A stretch of 64,000 bases of DNA. Origin: a virus. This document shows positions 50,360 to 58,356 of the stretch, in pieces. Within the stretch, counting starts at the first letter, position 1. Every line of letters starts with the position of its first letter. A program made the translations under genes and the position numbers. The stretch lies in IMG/VR virus record IMGVR_UViG_3300044712_002690, positions 114,985-178,984 of that record; one strand, written 5' to 3'. The notes under the pieces are model-generated. The model searched no databases and was not told where the DNA came from. It saw only the letters and a list, made by a program, of their open reading frames with translations.

Positions 50360-50551
50360 TTAGAGTAGTTGTACAGTATCAACAGAATAAATTGGGATAC
50401 CATCTGAATCTTTTAACCAGTCAGTATCTTCAATTATATCCTGTTGATGTGTAGTAAAATAATTCATTACCTCTTCTAAACTTTTACTAGCAATAAAAGG
50501 ACGGTAGTATCCGTCCTTATCAACAAGTTGTAAAATATAAATGTTACTCAT
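50360..50551 (-). CDS. hypothetical protein
   Basis: 63 residues. Strands around an acidic helix (SLEEVMNYFTTHQQDIIED). ATGA overlap with the VWA gene end, so likely co-expressed with the MoxR-VWA pair. Confidence 0.62.
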   Translation of the reverse strand: MSNIYILQLVDKDGYYRPFIASKSLEEVMNYFTTHQQDIIEDTDWLKDSDGIPIYSVDTVQLL

Positions 50552-52230
50552 ACTTGTCTCCTTAATACTTGCTTACCATGATCTTTTATAACTTTCATAA
50601 TGTCTTTATACAAAAGATTAGGTAAACGAGAAAGCTGGTCATTATTATATTTCAAATAATAATCAACACAATCTTTAACATTACTCCCACCACTAGAAGA
50701 AAATTCAAGATAAAGTATCTTGACTCCATAGCTCCTAGCTTTCAAGAAAGCTTTTCTTGCTTCCTCAGTATTGTCAGGATGACCATCAGTAACAACTACA
50801 ATAAATTTGTCTCCATCCTGTTTAAGCAGATCAGGTAGCTCAAGATTAAGTGCTCCTGCTGTAGGAGTACCGCCTTGGTGATGAACCAATTGCTCTAATC
50901 TATTGAAGTGACCAATCTTATCATCCCAATCTCTTGCTACTTGACATCTATCAGTAAAGTACATAATCTTAGCTTTTACATTATTCTTTACACTACAAGC
51001 CTGATCAATTACAACTGACGTTTGGAGAACTTTATTCATTTGTGCTTTAGTCATTGATCCTGACTTATCAAGCAGAACAAGAACCCGAAGACCCTCAGCC
51101 AAACTTCTTTTAGTAGATTGATATACTCCTCTATCCTTACCTCTGAGTTTTCCTTTATAAAGGAACTCAGGATCAATCTCTCCTTCCTCTACTTCAGTTC
51201 TAACTACTTGCCTAGGTGCTCGCCACCCACCAGCAAATAGTTTGCTAAAGGCTTGAACGGATGAACGATAAGTTTTCAGTATCTCGTTTCGATAGGTAAT
51301 GTTCATTGAAGGTCTACTAATATCTTCTTTAACAGGAATACAATGTCCACCTGCTAAAGCTTTTTGAAGTTTATCTTTAAAATCTTCTCCAAGAAGAACT
51401 TCAGTACCTTCAAGCTCTTCCATATAAGGAGTAGACACAAGAGTTCCTTCTCCTTCAATAGGATTACCATCACCAGCAACTTTTTGTGCTTTCATTGCTT
51501 CTTCTTGAGCTTTCATTTGTTCAGTAATTTCTTTTACTTCCTCTGGGAACAACTGTTTAAGAACATTTACTACCTCAATCGTAATACCAATAGTATGCTC
51601 TGGACTAGAGAAGTTTCCTTTATACTTCGCTATAATAGGCAGTAAATGATTAGCAAAAATTGATTCCAGTTCAGTAGAAAGATCAAGCCTAACATCTATC
51701 AAAGAAAGCTGTGAACGGAAAAGCAATTTATTCACATCAGTCTTACCAATACCTAATTGAGAAAAAATCAGCCTCCTAAATTCTTTAAAGGATAAAGGAA
51801 GTAATTGAGATAAAATCTCATGGTGTTGTTTTTCAAGATGCTTTTCTATTCTTATATCTTCGAATAGATTAAGAACATTTTTAGTGAAAGGATCTCCTTT
51901 ACACTTAAACTGGAATTCAGTTAACTGAACGTTAGAATAAGTGTAAAGGATATGGGCTACCTCGTGCGCAGCAAACATCTTTATTTTCTGAAAGAATTCA
52001 AAAGACATATTCTTGATTAGAGGAAGATAAATAGTATATGTTCCTCTAACCTCTTTAAGATTCTTTTCATCATAAGGATGAAACTGCGTACAAGGCCAAT
52101 GACCCAATTCAATTTTAGTTGAACGCAAAAGGTGACCGGGAAGCACAGATGAGACAATAAAAGAAACTACATCTACAATTTCTTCTTCTCTAGTATATTT
52201 CAATTTATTTTTTCTCATTTGCTTCCTCAC
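50548..52230 (-). CDS. VWA-domain protein with HExxH peptidase-like N-terminus
   Basis: 560 residues. Residues about 77-100 contain FAAHEVAHILY, a zinc-metallopeptidase HExxH. The C-terminal VWA domain (about 380-545) shows the MIDAS: LVLLDKSGSM, then a conserved Thr/Gly region and VVTDGHPDN. An acidic linker (around 235-290) joins them. Together with the adjacent AAA+ ATPase it forms a MoxR-VWA (CobS/CobT-like) pair, in which the VWA protein presents a substrate to the ring ATPase. Substrate unknown. Confidence 0.83.
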   Translation of the reverse strand: MRKQMRKNKLKYTREEEIVDVVSFIVSSVLPGHLLRSTKIELGHWPCTQFHPYDEKNLKEVRGTYTIYLPLIKNMSFEFFQKIKMFAAHEVAHILYTYSNVQLTEFQFKCKGDPFTKNVLNLFEDIRIEKHLEKQHHEILSQLLPLSFKEFRRLIFSQLGIGKTDVNKLLFRSQLSLIDVRLDLSTELESIFANHLLPIIAKYKGNFSSPEHTIGITIEVVNVLKQLFPEEVKEITEQMKAQEEAMKAQKVAGDGNPIEGEGTLVSTPYMEELEGTEVLLGEDFKDKLQKALAGGHCIPVKEDISRPSMNITYRNEILKTYRSSVQAFSKLFAGGWRAPRQVVRTEVEEGEIDPEFLYKGKLRGKDRGVYQSTKRSLAEGLRVLVLLDKSGSMTKAQMNKVLQTSVVIDQACSVKNNVKAKIMYFTDRCQVARDWDDKIGHFNRLEQLVHHQGGTPTAGALNLELPDLLKQDGDKFIVVVTDGHPDNTEEARKAFLKARSYGVKILYLEFSSSGGSNVKDCVDYYLKYNNDQLSRLPNLLYKDIMKVIKDHGKQVLRRQV

Positions 52231-53192
52231 TTAATAAATTCTTCTTCAGTAACTCCTTCTTTATCTTCTACTCGATCTTCAAGATAAGGAGCAACCTCCT
52301 CCAACATGCCTTGCAGCTTATCAGTTACCAAGCAAGTTAAAGTAGTAACAAAGATACTTGTCTCTTGAGGAGACAGTAGCTTCGATACTTTGTCTATAAC
52401 TGCTTTTGGAGTATCGTCTTTGAAAGTCCAGACAGAAGATGAAGCACCAACATTCTTTTTAACAGCTTGAATACTTTTAGCTTCGTCTTCGGGAAGTCTA
52501 CTCAGGTAACCAATTTTAAATGCTTCCTCTAGACTCAATCCTACCCTAACCATTCGAGCGATAGAAATAAGACGTCGAGTAGAAGGAAGTATCGAATAGT
52601 TTCCTTTTCTAATAATTTTAGCAGAATCTAGAAGAGCTTTTGCATCCTCTTTAGTAAGCCCCTCTTCAATAAGAATGTCTGCCTCACGCTTAGTAAAGTT
52701 AAAGTGAACGAATTCAAAACGGTCAATAGATGCTAAGTCAAGTGCATTAGTATTATATTCAACCGAACCCTGCATGTCAGAGTTACCAGTAGCTATAATC
52801 CTAAAGTCCCCGCTAGCAGTAATAACTTCGTTAGTAGCTTCAACAAGAAGTTCTCCTGATTCAAGAACCTCATGAAGTTTAGAAGCTACATCCTCACTAA
52901 CCCTATCAAATTCATCAAGGATAAGAACTTTATTTTCCCTCATTGCTTTAACAAGAGGTCCATAAATGAATTTGGTTTGTTCATCAATCAATTCAAAGTG
53001 ACCGATTAGGTTAGAAGGTTTCATGTCATTAGAACATGAACAAAGAACGTAGTTACCAGGACCAGTCATAATACGAGCAAACGTAGTCTTACCACACCCA
53101 GCAGGGCCAAGCATATAAATGTTAAGTCCTGCCGAATAAAGTTTACGTGCAAGCGCATGTTCCTCTGTTTCATAATACTTATGCTCTTTCAT
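52227..53192 (-). CDS. MoxR/CobS-type AAA+ ATPase
   Basis: 321 residues. Walker A GPAGCGKT (29-36), Walker B VLILDEFDRV (89-98), then sensor 1 IIATGNSDMQG, the DRFEFV strand and C-terminal helical lid. The family builds hexameric rings that remodel protein complexes, usually with a VWA partner, here the next gene (ATGA overlap). Upstream of it is a terminator, so it starts the unit. Confidence 0.92.
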   Translation of the reverse strand: MKEHKYYETEEHALARKLYSAGLNIYMLGPAGCGKTTFARIMTGPGNYVLCSCSNDMKPSNLIGHFELIDEQTKFIYGPLVKAMRENKVLILDEFDRVSEDVASKLHEVLESGELLVEATNEVITASGDFRIIATGNSDMQGSVEYNTNALDLASIDRFEFVHFNFTKREADILIEEGLTKEDAKALLDSAKIIRKGNYSILPSTRRLISIARMVRVGLSLEEAFKIGYLSRLPEDEAKSIQAVKKNVGASSSVWTFKDDTPKAVIDKVSKLLSPQETSIFVTTLTCLVTDKLQGMLEEVAPYLEDRVEDKEGVTEEEFIK

Positions 53193-53238
53193 CTAAGTCC
53201 TCCTTTGTTAGTTTAAATATATGTATGATGAAAAGAAT

Positions 53239-53258
53239 GGGCTAGCGGATGCTAGCCC
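53239..53258 (-). terminator. terminator-like hairpin
   Basis: GGGCTAGC with GCTAGCCC forms an 8-bp stem with a 4-base loop, followed on the minus strand by ATTCTTTTC. It separates 53290-53511 from the MoxR gene. Confidence 0.65.
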
Positions 53259-53289
53259 TAGAGATAAAAAACGGAGGAAAAGATGATTA

Positions 53290-53511
53290 TTATGCCTCCC
53301 ATTGAATTGTAGCTATATTGCTTAATGACACTGCTCTCTTTGATTTAGTTACAATATCTCCTTTCTTATTCTTGACCCAGAAGGAGGAGAGAATAATCTT
53401 ATCCTCTTTGATTTTACTGTCTGCATAAACTCCACCACATCGAGATCCATTAACCATTCGGACTGCACATTGCTTACCAAGTTTGTCTTTTGAAAAGAAA
53501 GCTATATCCAT
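53290..53511 (-). CDS. hypothetical protein
   Basis: 73 residues from MDIAFFSKDKLG. Strand-rich with CGGVYADSK. TAGGAGGAACCAA supports this ATG. The longer frame lies inside the upstream coiled-coil gene and is rejected. Confidence 0.65.
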   Translation of the reverse strand: MDIAFFSKDKLGKQCAVRMVNGSRCGGVYADSKIKEDKIILSSFWVKNKKGDIVTKSKRAVSLSNIATIQWEA

Positions 53512-53521
53512 TTGGTTCCTC

Positions 53522-53890
53522 CTAGAGTTCTTCAATAAGAATTTCTTCTTTGGTTTTAGGGATAACAACCCCTTTAGCTTGAACAGCAGCATTTTCACCG
53601 ACAGCTTTAAAAGCGTCAGTAAGATTGATTTTAGCTGCTTCGTTGAATTTTTCTTGTCCGAATGTTTTAAGGAATTTGTCCTTATCTATCGAACGAGCAT
53701 ATTCAACAATTTTACTAACAAGTTTGTATCCCCTGTCAACAACAACTTGAGCTTCCTTAATGATGTTAATCAGAGCTGCAAGTTCTTTCTTGTCAGCTTC
53801 AATTTCACGACCGAGACGATTATACTCTTCTCGTTTCCTATCAATTTCACGTTGACGACGGAATGCTTCAGCAAGAAGATTTTTACTCAT
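53522..53890 (-). CDS. coiled-coil protein
   Basis: 122 residues. The first 60 residues are a long charged helix (RRQREIDRKREEYNRLGREI), then an Ala-rich region with a polar C-terminus. Possibly structural or an adaptor. An SD GGAGGC is present. Confidence 0.7.
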   Translation of the reverse strand: MSKNLLAEAFRRQREIDRKREEYNRLGREIEADKKELAALINIIKEAQVVVDRGYKLVSKIVEYARSIDKDKFLKTFGQEKFNEAAKINLTDAFKAVGENAAVQAKGVVIPKTKEEILIEEL

Positions 53891-53956
53891 TTGTAGCCTC
53901 CAATATTTTTATTTAGTCTACATATTAAATATATAATATGCCAATATAAAAAATAA

Positions 53957-54244
53957 CTAAATCTTTTTTACTAAGTCAGATGAAATAAAAAAAGATTCTA
54001 TTTGACTATTACCGCTTATTCTTAAGAAAAAACCATCTTTAAATAATTCTATCTTTTTAGAGGAAGGAATTTTTTGTCCTAAAGTTGCTATCATTCTATC
54101 AGGAATATAAACTTTATATTCAGTTTGAAATCCTTGTCCTTTTTCTTTAACTGCTTCTTCTAAAGTAATAAGTCTAAAGTCTACAAAAGGACTAATAACT
54201 AAATAGAACATATCTCTAATAAATTCTCTAAAGTTTCTAGTCAT
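53957..54244 (-). CDS. mini-protein family member 1 (diverged)
   Basis: 95 residues. The second half keeps the family core: MIATLGQKIP then a variable segment with FLRISG and an ending ISSDLVKK. The first half is replaced by a hydrophobic segment (DMFYLVISPFVDF). It is the most divergent and the last-transcribed copy of the array. Confidence 0.6.
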   Translation of the reverse strand: MTRNFREFIRDMFYLVISPFVDFRLITLEEAVKEKGQGFQTEYKVYIPDRMIATLGQKIPSSKKIELFKDGFFLRISGNSQIESFFISSDLVKKI

Positions 54245-54245
54245 A

Positions 54246-54470
54246 TTAATCCTCTGTTATTAGTTCTGGTGTTATTGTCCAGGATCCCCTAATTGTATCT
54301 GTTTGTGATCTTAATCTACTTTTACCATTAGCAAGCATTTCTAAGTAGAATTTGTTTGGGATATGTTGACCAAATAGATGATCTTTACTATTAGACCACG
54401 TCCAAGGTAGTTTATCTCTAAAATCTTCTCCGAATTCTTTTATAAGTTCTTCTTCTGTTTTAAATCTCAT
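54246..54470 (-). CDS. mini-protein family member 2
   Basis: 74 residues from MRFKTEEE. All family parts are present: KTEEEL, EFGEDF, LFGQHIP, RLRSQT and WTITPELITE. GAGGATTAAATAT lies before the ATG. Confidence 0.75.
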   Translation of the reverse strand: MRFKTEEELIKEFGEDFRDKLPWTWSNSKDHLFGQHIPNKFYLEMLANGKSRLRSQTDTIRGSWTITPELITED

Positions 54471-54474
54471 ATAT

Positions 54475-54687
54475 TTAATCCTCTGCAATAATAGACTTAT
54501 TAATCCACCACCTACCACGATTACATTTAATTTCTGTCTTACCTGTTTGTTGTAAACGACGTTCTATTACTTTTGGTACAGGTTGTCCTAGTAAATAATC
54601 CATTTCTCCATGTTGATTCATAATACTATATATTCTCCAATTTCTACCATGACTTTTTATCATTTCTTTTTCTGTTTTAAATCTCAT
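54475..54687 (-). CDS. mini-protein family member 3
   Basis: 70 residues. MRFKTEKEM, SHGRNWR, LLGQPVP, EIKCNRGRWWINKSIIAE. Gly-Arg-Trp replaces the usual RSQ..W, showing variation in the middle. GGAGTAAT before the ATG. Confidence 0.75.
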   Translation of the reverse strand: MRFKTEKEMIKSHGRNWRIYSIMNQHGEMDYLLGQPVPKVIERRLQQTGKTEIKCNRGRWWINKSIIAED

Positions 54688-54688
54688 A

Positions 54689-54904
54689 TTACTCCTCCGT
54701 TGTCATGTCACGTGAAATACTCCACGAACCTTCCATTTGTGATCTAATTGTTACCCAAGGAAATTTTTTAAGTACCTTTGCTTTTGAAGGAGGAAGTGTT
54801 TGACCAAGAAGATAATCCATTGCTTTAGGAAACGAACATTCTACTTTATTCCTCCAATTTCTGCCAAATTCTTTTTTCATTTCCTTTTCAGTCTTTACTC
54901 TCAT
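54689..54904 (-). CDS. mini-protein family member 4
   Basis: 71 residues. MRVKTEKEM, EFGRNWR, LLGQTLP, TIRSQMEGSWSISRDMTTE. Close to member 3 in its first 20 residues. Confidence 0.75.
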   Translation of the reverse strand: MRVKTEKEMKKEFGRNWRNKVECSFPKAMDYLLGQTLPPSKAKVLKKFPWVTIRSQMEGSWSISRDMTTEE

Positions 54905-55151
54905 CTTGTACCTCTTTTATAAAGTAGAATGGAAAAGCGTACCCATCCCTTCCTCCATTAGCATTAGTTTGATGTGAGATAATTTTATATTTGCCTTCCC
55001 TGTAAGTCTCTATGTCATGGTTAGCAATACGTTGTCCAAGAAAAACATCTTTTTCTGGTTTCCATCTAATTCCAACCCTGCTCTTAAACACTTCTCTCCA
55101 ATCTATTCCAAATTCTAATATAAGTTCTTCTTCAGATTTTATTATCCACAT
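54888..55151 (-). CDS. mini-protein family member 5
   Basis: 87 residues. IKSEEELILEFGIDWR, FLGQRIAN, then a longer variable loop (RDGYAFPF) before FIKEVQDE. Overlaps member 4 by 17 bases. Confidence 0.72.
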   Translation of the reverse strand: MWIIKSEEELILEFGIDWREVFKSRVGIRWKPEKDVFLGQRIANHDIETYREGKYKIISHQTNANGGRDGYAFPFYFIKEVQDESKD

Positions 55152-55392
55152 CTGATATCTCCTTTATCATATATCTTGGAATTAGCCACTCACCATTATC
55201 TATTCTCCATCTATTATTTACAAAAACTTGATGTCTAAATTGTATATATCTATCATCAGAATCTACTCTAAAATGATTTAATATTCGTTGACCAAGTAAC
55301 CATTCTTTATCTGGTTCCCAAAAGTGATCTTGATTTCTCCAATTCTTTCCAAATTCTTTAACCATCTCTTCATCTGTTTTTATGAATTTCAT
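55132..55392 (-). CDS. mini-protein family member 6
   Basis: 86 residues. KTDEEMVKEFGKNWRNQ, LLGQRILN, RHQVFVNNRW, GEWLIPRYMIKE. Similar to members 5 and 8 in its middle. Overlaps member 5 by 20 bases. Confidence 0.75.
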   Translation of the reverse strand: MKFIKTDEEMVKEFGKNWRNQDHFWEPDKEWLLGQRILNHFRVDSDDRYIQFRHQVFVNNRWRIDNGEWLIPRYMIKEISDVDNKI

Positions 55393-55437
55393 TTCTTTTT
55401 GCTCCTACATCTTTTCCTTTTTCGTAGGCATGTATTT

Positions 55438-55671
55438 CTAGCGTATTTCGTCATCCTTTACCATATATGGATAAATAGTCCACGACTCCCTCTCTTCCCA
55501 AGTTTGGCTTCTAAGTCTTATGGTGTTATTATTTATTAGAGATTGTGCAAATTTATCAGGAACTTTTATTCCAAAAAGATAATTCATTTCGGGTATTTTC
55601 CAATCAACACTATTTCTCCATTGTTCTCCATATTCGTTTATGAATTCTTCTTCAGTTTTGAACCTCAACAT
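55438..55671 (-). CDS. mini-protein family member 7
   Basis: 77 residues from MLRFKTEEE. NEYGEQWR, LFGIKVP (GQ replaced by GI), RLRSQTWEERESWTIYPYMV. The ATG has AAGGAGG before it; an upstream TTG is not needed. Confidence 0.75.
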   Translation of the reverse strand: MLRFKTEEEFINEYGEQWRNSVDWKIPEMNYLFGIKVPDKFAQSLINNNTIRLRSQTWEERESWTIYPYMVKDDEIR

Positions 55672-55936
55672 ATTCAACCTCCTTAATCATATATTTTGGA
55701 AGTAACCATTGACAAGCTTCTGAATTAGAAAAAATACCATTAAGACTAAGACCAAACATACGAAATCTAGCAACTATCCTATTTGGATCTGTTCTACTCG
55801 ATCCTATGCAATGGTTAGGTATCCTTTGACCAAGAATTATTTCTTTACTTGCTTTCCATTTAACATCTGCTTTGCGCCAATTTTCTCCAAATTCTTTTAC
55901 CATTTCCTCATTGGTCTTTACTATGTATATTTTCAT
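55652..55936 (-). CDS. mini-protein family member 8
   Basis: 94 residues. KTNEEMVKEFGENWRKA, ILGQRIPNH, a long variable middle and QWLLPKYMIKEVE. Resembles member 6. Overlaps member 7 by 20 bases. Confidence 0.75.
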   Translation of the reverse strand: MKIYIVKTNEEMVKEFGENWRKADVKWKASKEIILGQRIPNHCIGSSRTDPNRIVARFRMFGLSLNGIFSNSEACQWLLPKYMIKEVEYVEVQN

Positions 55937-55939
55937 ATA

Positions 55940-56194
55940 TTAATCCTCTACATCAACCTGAATGATTATTTTATTATTTACAAAACTTGCACAAGGAGAG
56001 GAGCTACATATCTGAGTATTCCAACCGCTTGAACCATACCTAAAAAATTTTGTAATAACTCGTTCCGGGATTCGTTGACCCAAATAGGAGGAAAGCATTT
56101 GTCGACTATGACTACATGAGAACGCACTAGTAGACCAATTGTCTCCAAATTCTGATATAAGTTCTTCTTTAGTTTTAAATCTATATATTTTCAT
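55940..56194 (-). CDS. mini-protein family member 9
   Basis: 84 residues. RFKTKEELISEFGDNW, YLGQRIPERV, then a Cys/Ser-rich divergent C-terminus (QICSSSPCASF). The end has lost the usual Trp. Confidence 0.72.
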   Translation of the reverse strand: MKIYRFKTKEELISEFGDNWSTSAFSCSHSRQMLSSYLGQRIPERVITKFFRYGSSGWNTQICSSSPCASFVNNKIIIQVDVED

Positions 56195-56418
56195 ATCTCC
56201 TCCTCTACAAGAAACGTTCTTCTAATAGCCCATAGATCCATTTGACTTCTCCAAGGTACCACACCCTGTTTCCCGTCTATAAGTAATTTTTTAATTCTAG
56301 ATGGGCACCTTTGTCCTAAAAGGTGATCTTTTAATATATTACTTCCCCAATTTCGTCTCCAACCTTCACCAAACTCTTTTTCAAATTCTTCCTTAGTTTT
56401 AATTCTATATATTTTCAT
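56191..56418 (-). CDS. mini-protein family member 10
   Basis: 75 residues. RIKTKEEFEKEFGEGWRR, LLGQRCPSR, WRSQMDLWAIRRTFLVEEE. Four-base overlaps with members 9 and 11. Confidence 0.76.
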   Translation of the reverse strand: MKIYRIKTKEEFEKEFGEGWRRNWGSNILKDHLLGQRCPSRIKKLLIDGKQGVVPWRSQMDLWAIRRTFLVEEEI

Positions 56419-56660
56419 ATGTTTTCCTCTACAAGGAGTTTTTTAACAACACACCAGCTTCCATCATGCCCTGGCATTGAAGTGTACTCTTTGGTTTTTA
56501 AATCTTCTACAATTCTTGGTGTAACACGTTGACCAAGTAGGTGATTTTTACCATCAGACAATATCCAACAAGCTGGATCATTTCTCCATAACACACGTTT
56601 CCAATCCTCTCCAAAATCCTTAATCATCTCTTCTTCAGTTTTAAATCTATATATTTTCAT
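56415..56660 (-). CDS. mini-protein family member 11
   Basis: 81 residues. RFKTEEEMIKDFGEDWKRV, LLGQRVTPRI, GSWCVVKKLLVEE. A representative member containing all the landmarks. Confidence 0.77.
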   Translation of the reverse strand: MKIYRFKTEEEMIKDFGEDWKRVLWRNDPACWILSDGKNHLLGQRVTPRIVEDLKTKEYTSMPGHDGSWCVVKKLLVEENI

Positions 56661-56670
56661 AACCTATTCC

Positions 56671-57168
56671 TTAATGAAGTTTTTCAAGAAGTTTCTTTAT
56701 CTTATGTATATCACCTGTCTTCTTGAGTTTGTTGATGTCATTAATCATTTTCGTAATACGTTTATCTTCAGGAATAATTTGTTTAGGTAATGGTGCTGCT
56801 ATTTGATATACTTTTTGTATACAAGACAAACAAATATTCATATAAAATCCACTAATACCTGATTCATAATGAAGAAATGCTTCACCTTTAAGTACAGGAG
56901 TATCACAACAGGAACAACTCCTTCTATTAGATTTAGCAAGAATAAAAGGTCTTATATCAACTGTAGTAGAAGGACTATGTGTCTGTAGATATCTACTATT
57001 TTCATTTAATTTACTTAAGCAACTAGAACAAATCGTTGCTCCTGATTTAGACTGTATGGGGTATCTAAGATATAGGCAAAGATCATTTTTCACTACAGGT
57101 TGGCTACAATGCCAACATTTAGTTTTCTTTGCAGAGTAAGTAACTAAGTTATTTAATATGATAGACAT
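56671..57168 (-). CDS. protein with two zinc-binding repeats
   Basis: 165 residues. Two similar units, each CxxC ... CxxC: CWHCSQP with ICSSCL, and CSCCDTP with ICLSCI, followed by a charged helical end. Interrupts the mini-protein array, so it may belong to the same system. Fold likely a zinc-binding repeat like small stress or signalling proteins. Confidence 0.7.
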   Translation of the reverse strand: MSIILNNLVTYSAKKTKCWHCSQPVVKNDLCLYLRYPIQSKSGATICSSCLSKLNENSRYLQTHSPSTTVDIRPFILAKSNRRSCSCCDTPVLKGEAFLHYESGISGFYMNICLSCIQKVYQIAAPLPKQIIPEDKRITKMINDINKLKKTGDIHKIKKLLEKLH

Positions 57169-57185
57169 ATATCACCTCCAGCTCT

Positions 57186-57386
57186 TTATACATCCTCTTC
57201 TACAATATCTTTATCAGTAAATGTATACATGTAAGGATGTTGACTCCTCCATCTATATACTCCGTAATTATCCTTAGTAGATAAAACATGATTAGGAATT
57301 CGTTGACCGAATAACCCGAACTCATGATTTGGATTACACATTTGATTCTTTTTCTCTTCCATTGTGACAAGTCTTTTTATTTTCAT
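57186..57386 (-). CDS. mini-protein family member 12
   Basis: 66 residues. Shortened N-terminal part (RLVTMEEKKNQ), then LFGQRIPNHV, YRWRSQHPYMY and DIVEED. The family ending and the GQRIP core identify it. Confidence 0.72.
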   Translation of the reverse strand: MKIKRLVTMEEKKNQMCNPNHEFGLFGQRIPNHVLSTKDNYGVYRWRSQHPYMYTFTDKDIVEEDV

Positions 57387-57595
57387 ATATCTTCCTCTTT
57401 CTTAAGAAAGTTCCTATGAATAATTACATTATGAGCATTCGTTCTAAGTACAAATTGACCACTGAGTGTAAGTAAGGAAAGAATTGGAATCCTTTGACCA
57501 GAACGTATAATAATCCAACTAGGTATTAGTATCTTCCAATTCTTTCCATAATCTTTTTCAAATTCTTCTTCTGTCTTAATTCGATACCATGGCAT
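57383..57595 (-). CDS. mini-protein family member 13
   Basis: 70 residues from MPWYRIKTEEEF. KDYGKNWK, SGQRIPIL, FVLRTNAHN and LKKEED. The ATG is preferred over a Met five codons upstream because GGGGGTTA stands before it. Confidence 0.73.
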   Translation of the reverse strand: MPWYRIKTEEEFEKDYGKNWKILIPSWIIIRSGQRIPILSLLTLSGQFVLRTNAHNVIIHRNFLKKEEDI

Positions 57596-57597
57596 AT

Positions 57598-57873
57598 CTA
57601 ACCCCCGCATCCAGTAGCAAAGTAGTTATACTTTTTAAACCCTTCCTCATGCGTCCAAGTAATTAGGAATCGTCCGATACCGAACATCGTTTCTCTACCA
57701 ACTTGAATAATAATTCCTGCGTCCGACTTACAATTAGGAAGAAGATGAATGTTCCACTCAACTCCTACATTCCCTCGTTCTTTTATAAGACGAGGAGCTT
57801 CCAAACGAATCGGCCAAGGTTTATTAAAAGTAAGATATACACAACCATTAGAATATTTGTTAATCATTTTCAT
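57598..57873 (-). CDS. hypothetical protein inside the array
   Basis: 91 residues. Strand-rich (GCVYLTFNKPWPIRLEAP, AGIIIQVGRETMFGIGRF). It lacks the LGQRIP core, so it is not counted as a family member, although its length and place suggest a relation to the array. Confidence 0.65.
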   Translation of the reverse strand: MKMINKYSNGCVYLTFNKPWPIRLEAPRLIKERGNVGVEWNIHLLPNCKSDAGIIIQVGRETMFGIGRFLITWTHEEGFKKYNYFATGCGG

Positions 57874-57933
57874 CCTCCCAAAATCTTTAATTTTATCATT
57901 AAGAGCTTTTCTTAAAAAGCTTCTTTCTGATTG

Positions 57934-58131
57934 CTACCTTTTTACTTTCCTAGCAGCCACTCCAGCCTTAGCGAAATTCATTCGCTTATATTCAATCCAT
58001 CCTTTTTTAATCAATACACCAACAAGATAATTAACTGAACGATCTTGCATTGATGCTTCTTGTTCAATCTCTTTTGCTATAGACTCTTCAATAGAACCAA
58101 AAAGTTGTTTTCGTTTTTCGGGTATAGGCAT
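57934..58131 (-). CDS. small DNA-binding-like protein
   Basis: 65 residues from MPIPEKRKQLF. Basic ends surround EQEASMQDRSVNYLVGVLIK, a pattern like ribbon-helix-helix or small helical regulators. The ATG is used because the longer frame starts at GTG without SD. Followed by a stem-loop (AGCTTTT..AAAAGCT). Confidence 0.55.
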   Translation of the reverse strand: MPIPEKRKQLFGSIEESIAKEIEQEASMQDRSVNYLVGVLIKKGWIEYKRMNFAKAGVAARKVKR

Positions 58132-58136
58132 AATTA

Positions 58137-58355
58137 TTACTCCTTTATTTCCTCTTCGATAATATCTCGTACATCTATCCACCACTTACCACCATTAACA
58201 TTAAACCAAATGCGCTGCAATGGTCCATATTCATGTTTAGTAGCCCACACTGCGTTAGATACTCTTTGTCCTACCCAAGGTGCTAAAGACAGATTACCAT
58301 GAGTATAACTTCTTTTTGTTAATTCCTCTCTTGTTTTAACTCTTCTAATTATCAT
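58137..58355 (-). CDS. mini-protein family member 14
   Basis: 72 residues from MIIRRVKTREEL. PWVGQRVSN, a WFNVNGGKWWIDVRDIIEEE ending. It is the first copy of the array in transcription order and is next to RtcB. Confidence 0.74.
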   Translation of the reverse strand: MIIRRVKTREELTKRSYTHGNLSLAPWVGQRVSNAVWATKHEYGPLQRIWFNVNGGKWWIDVRDIIEEEIKE

Positions 58356-58356
58356 T

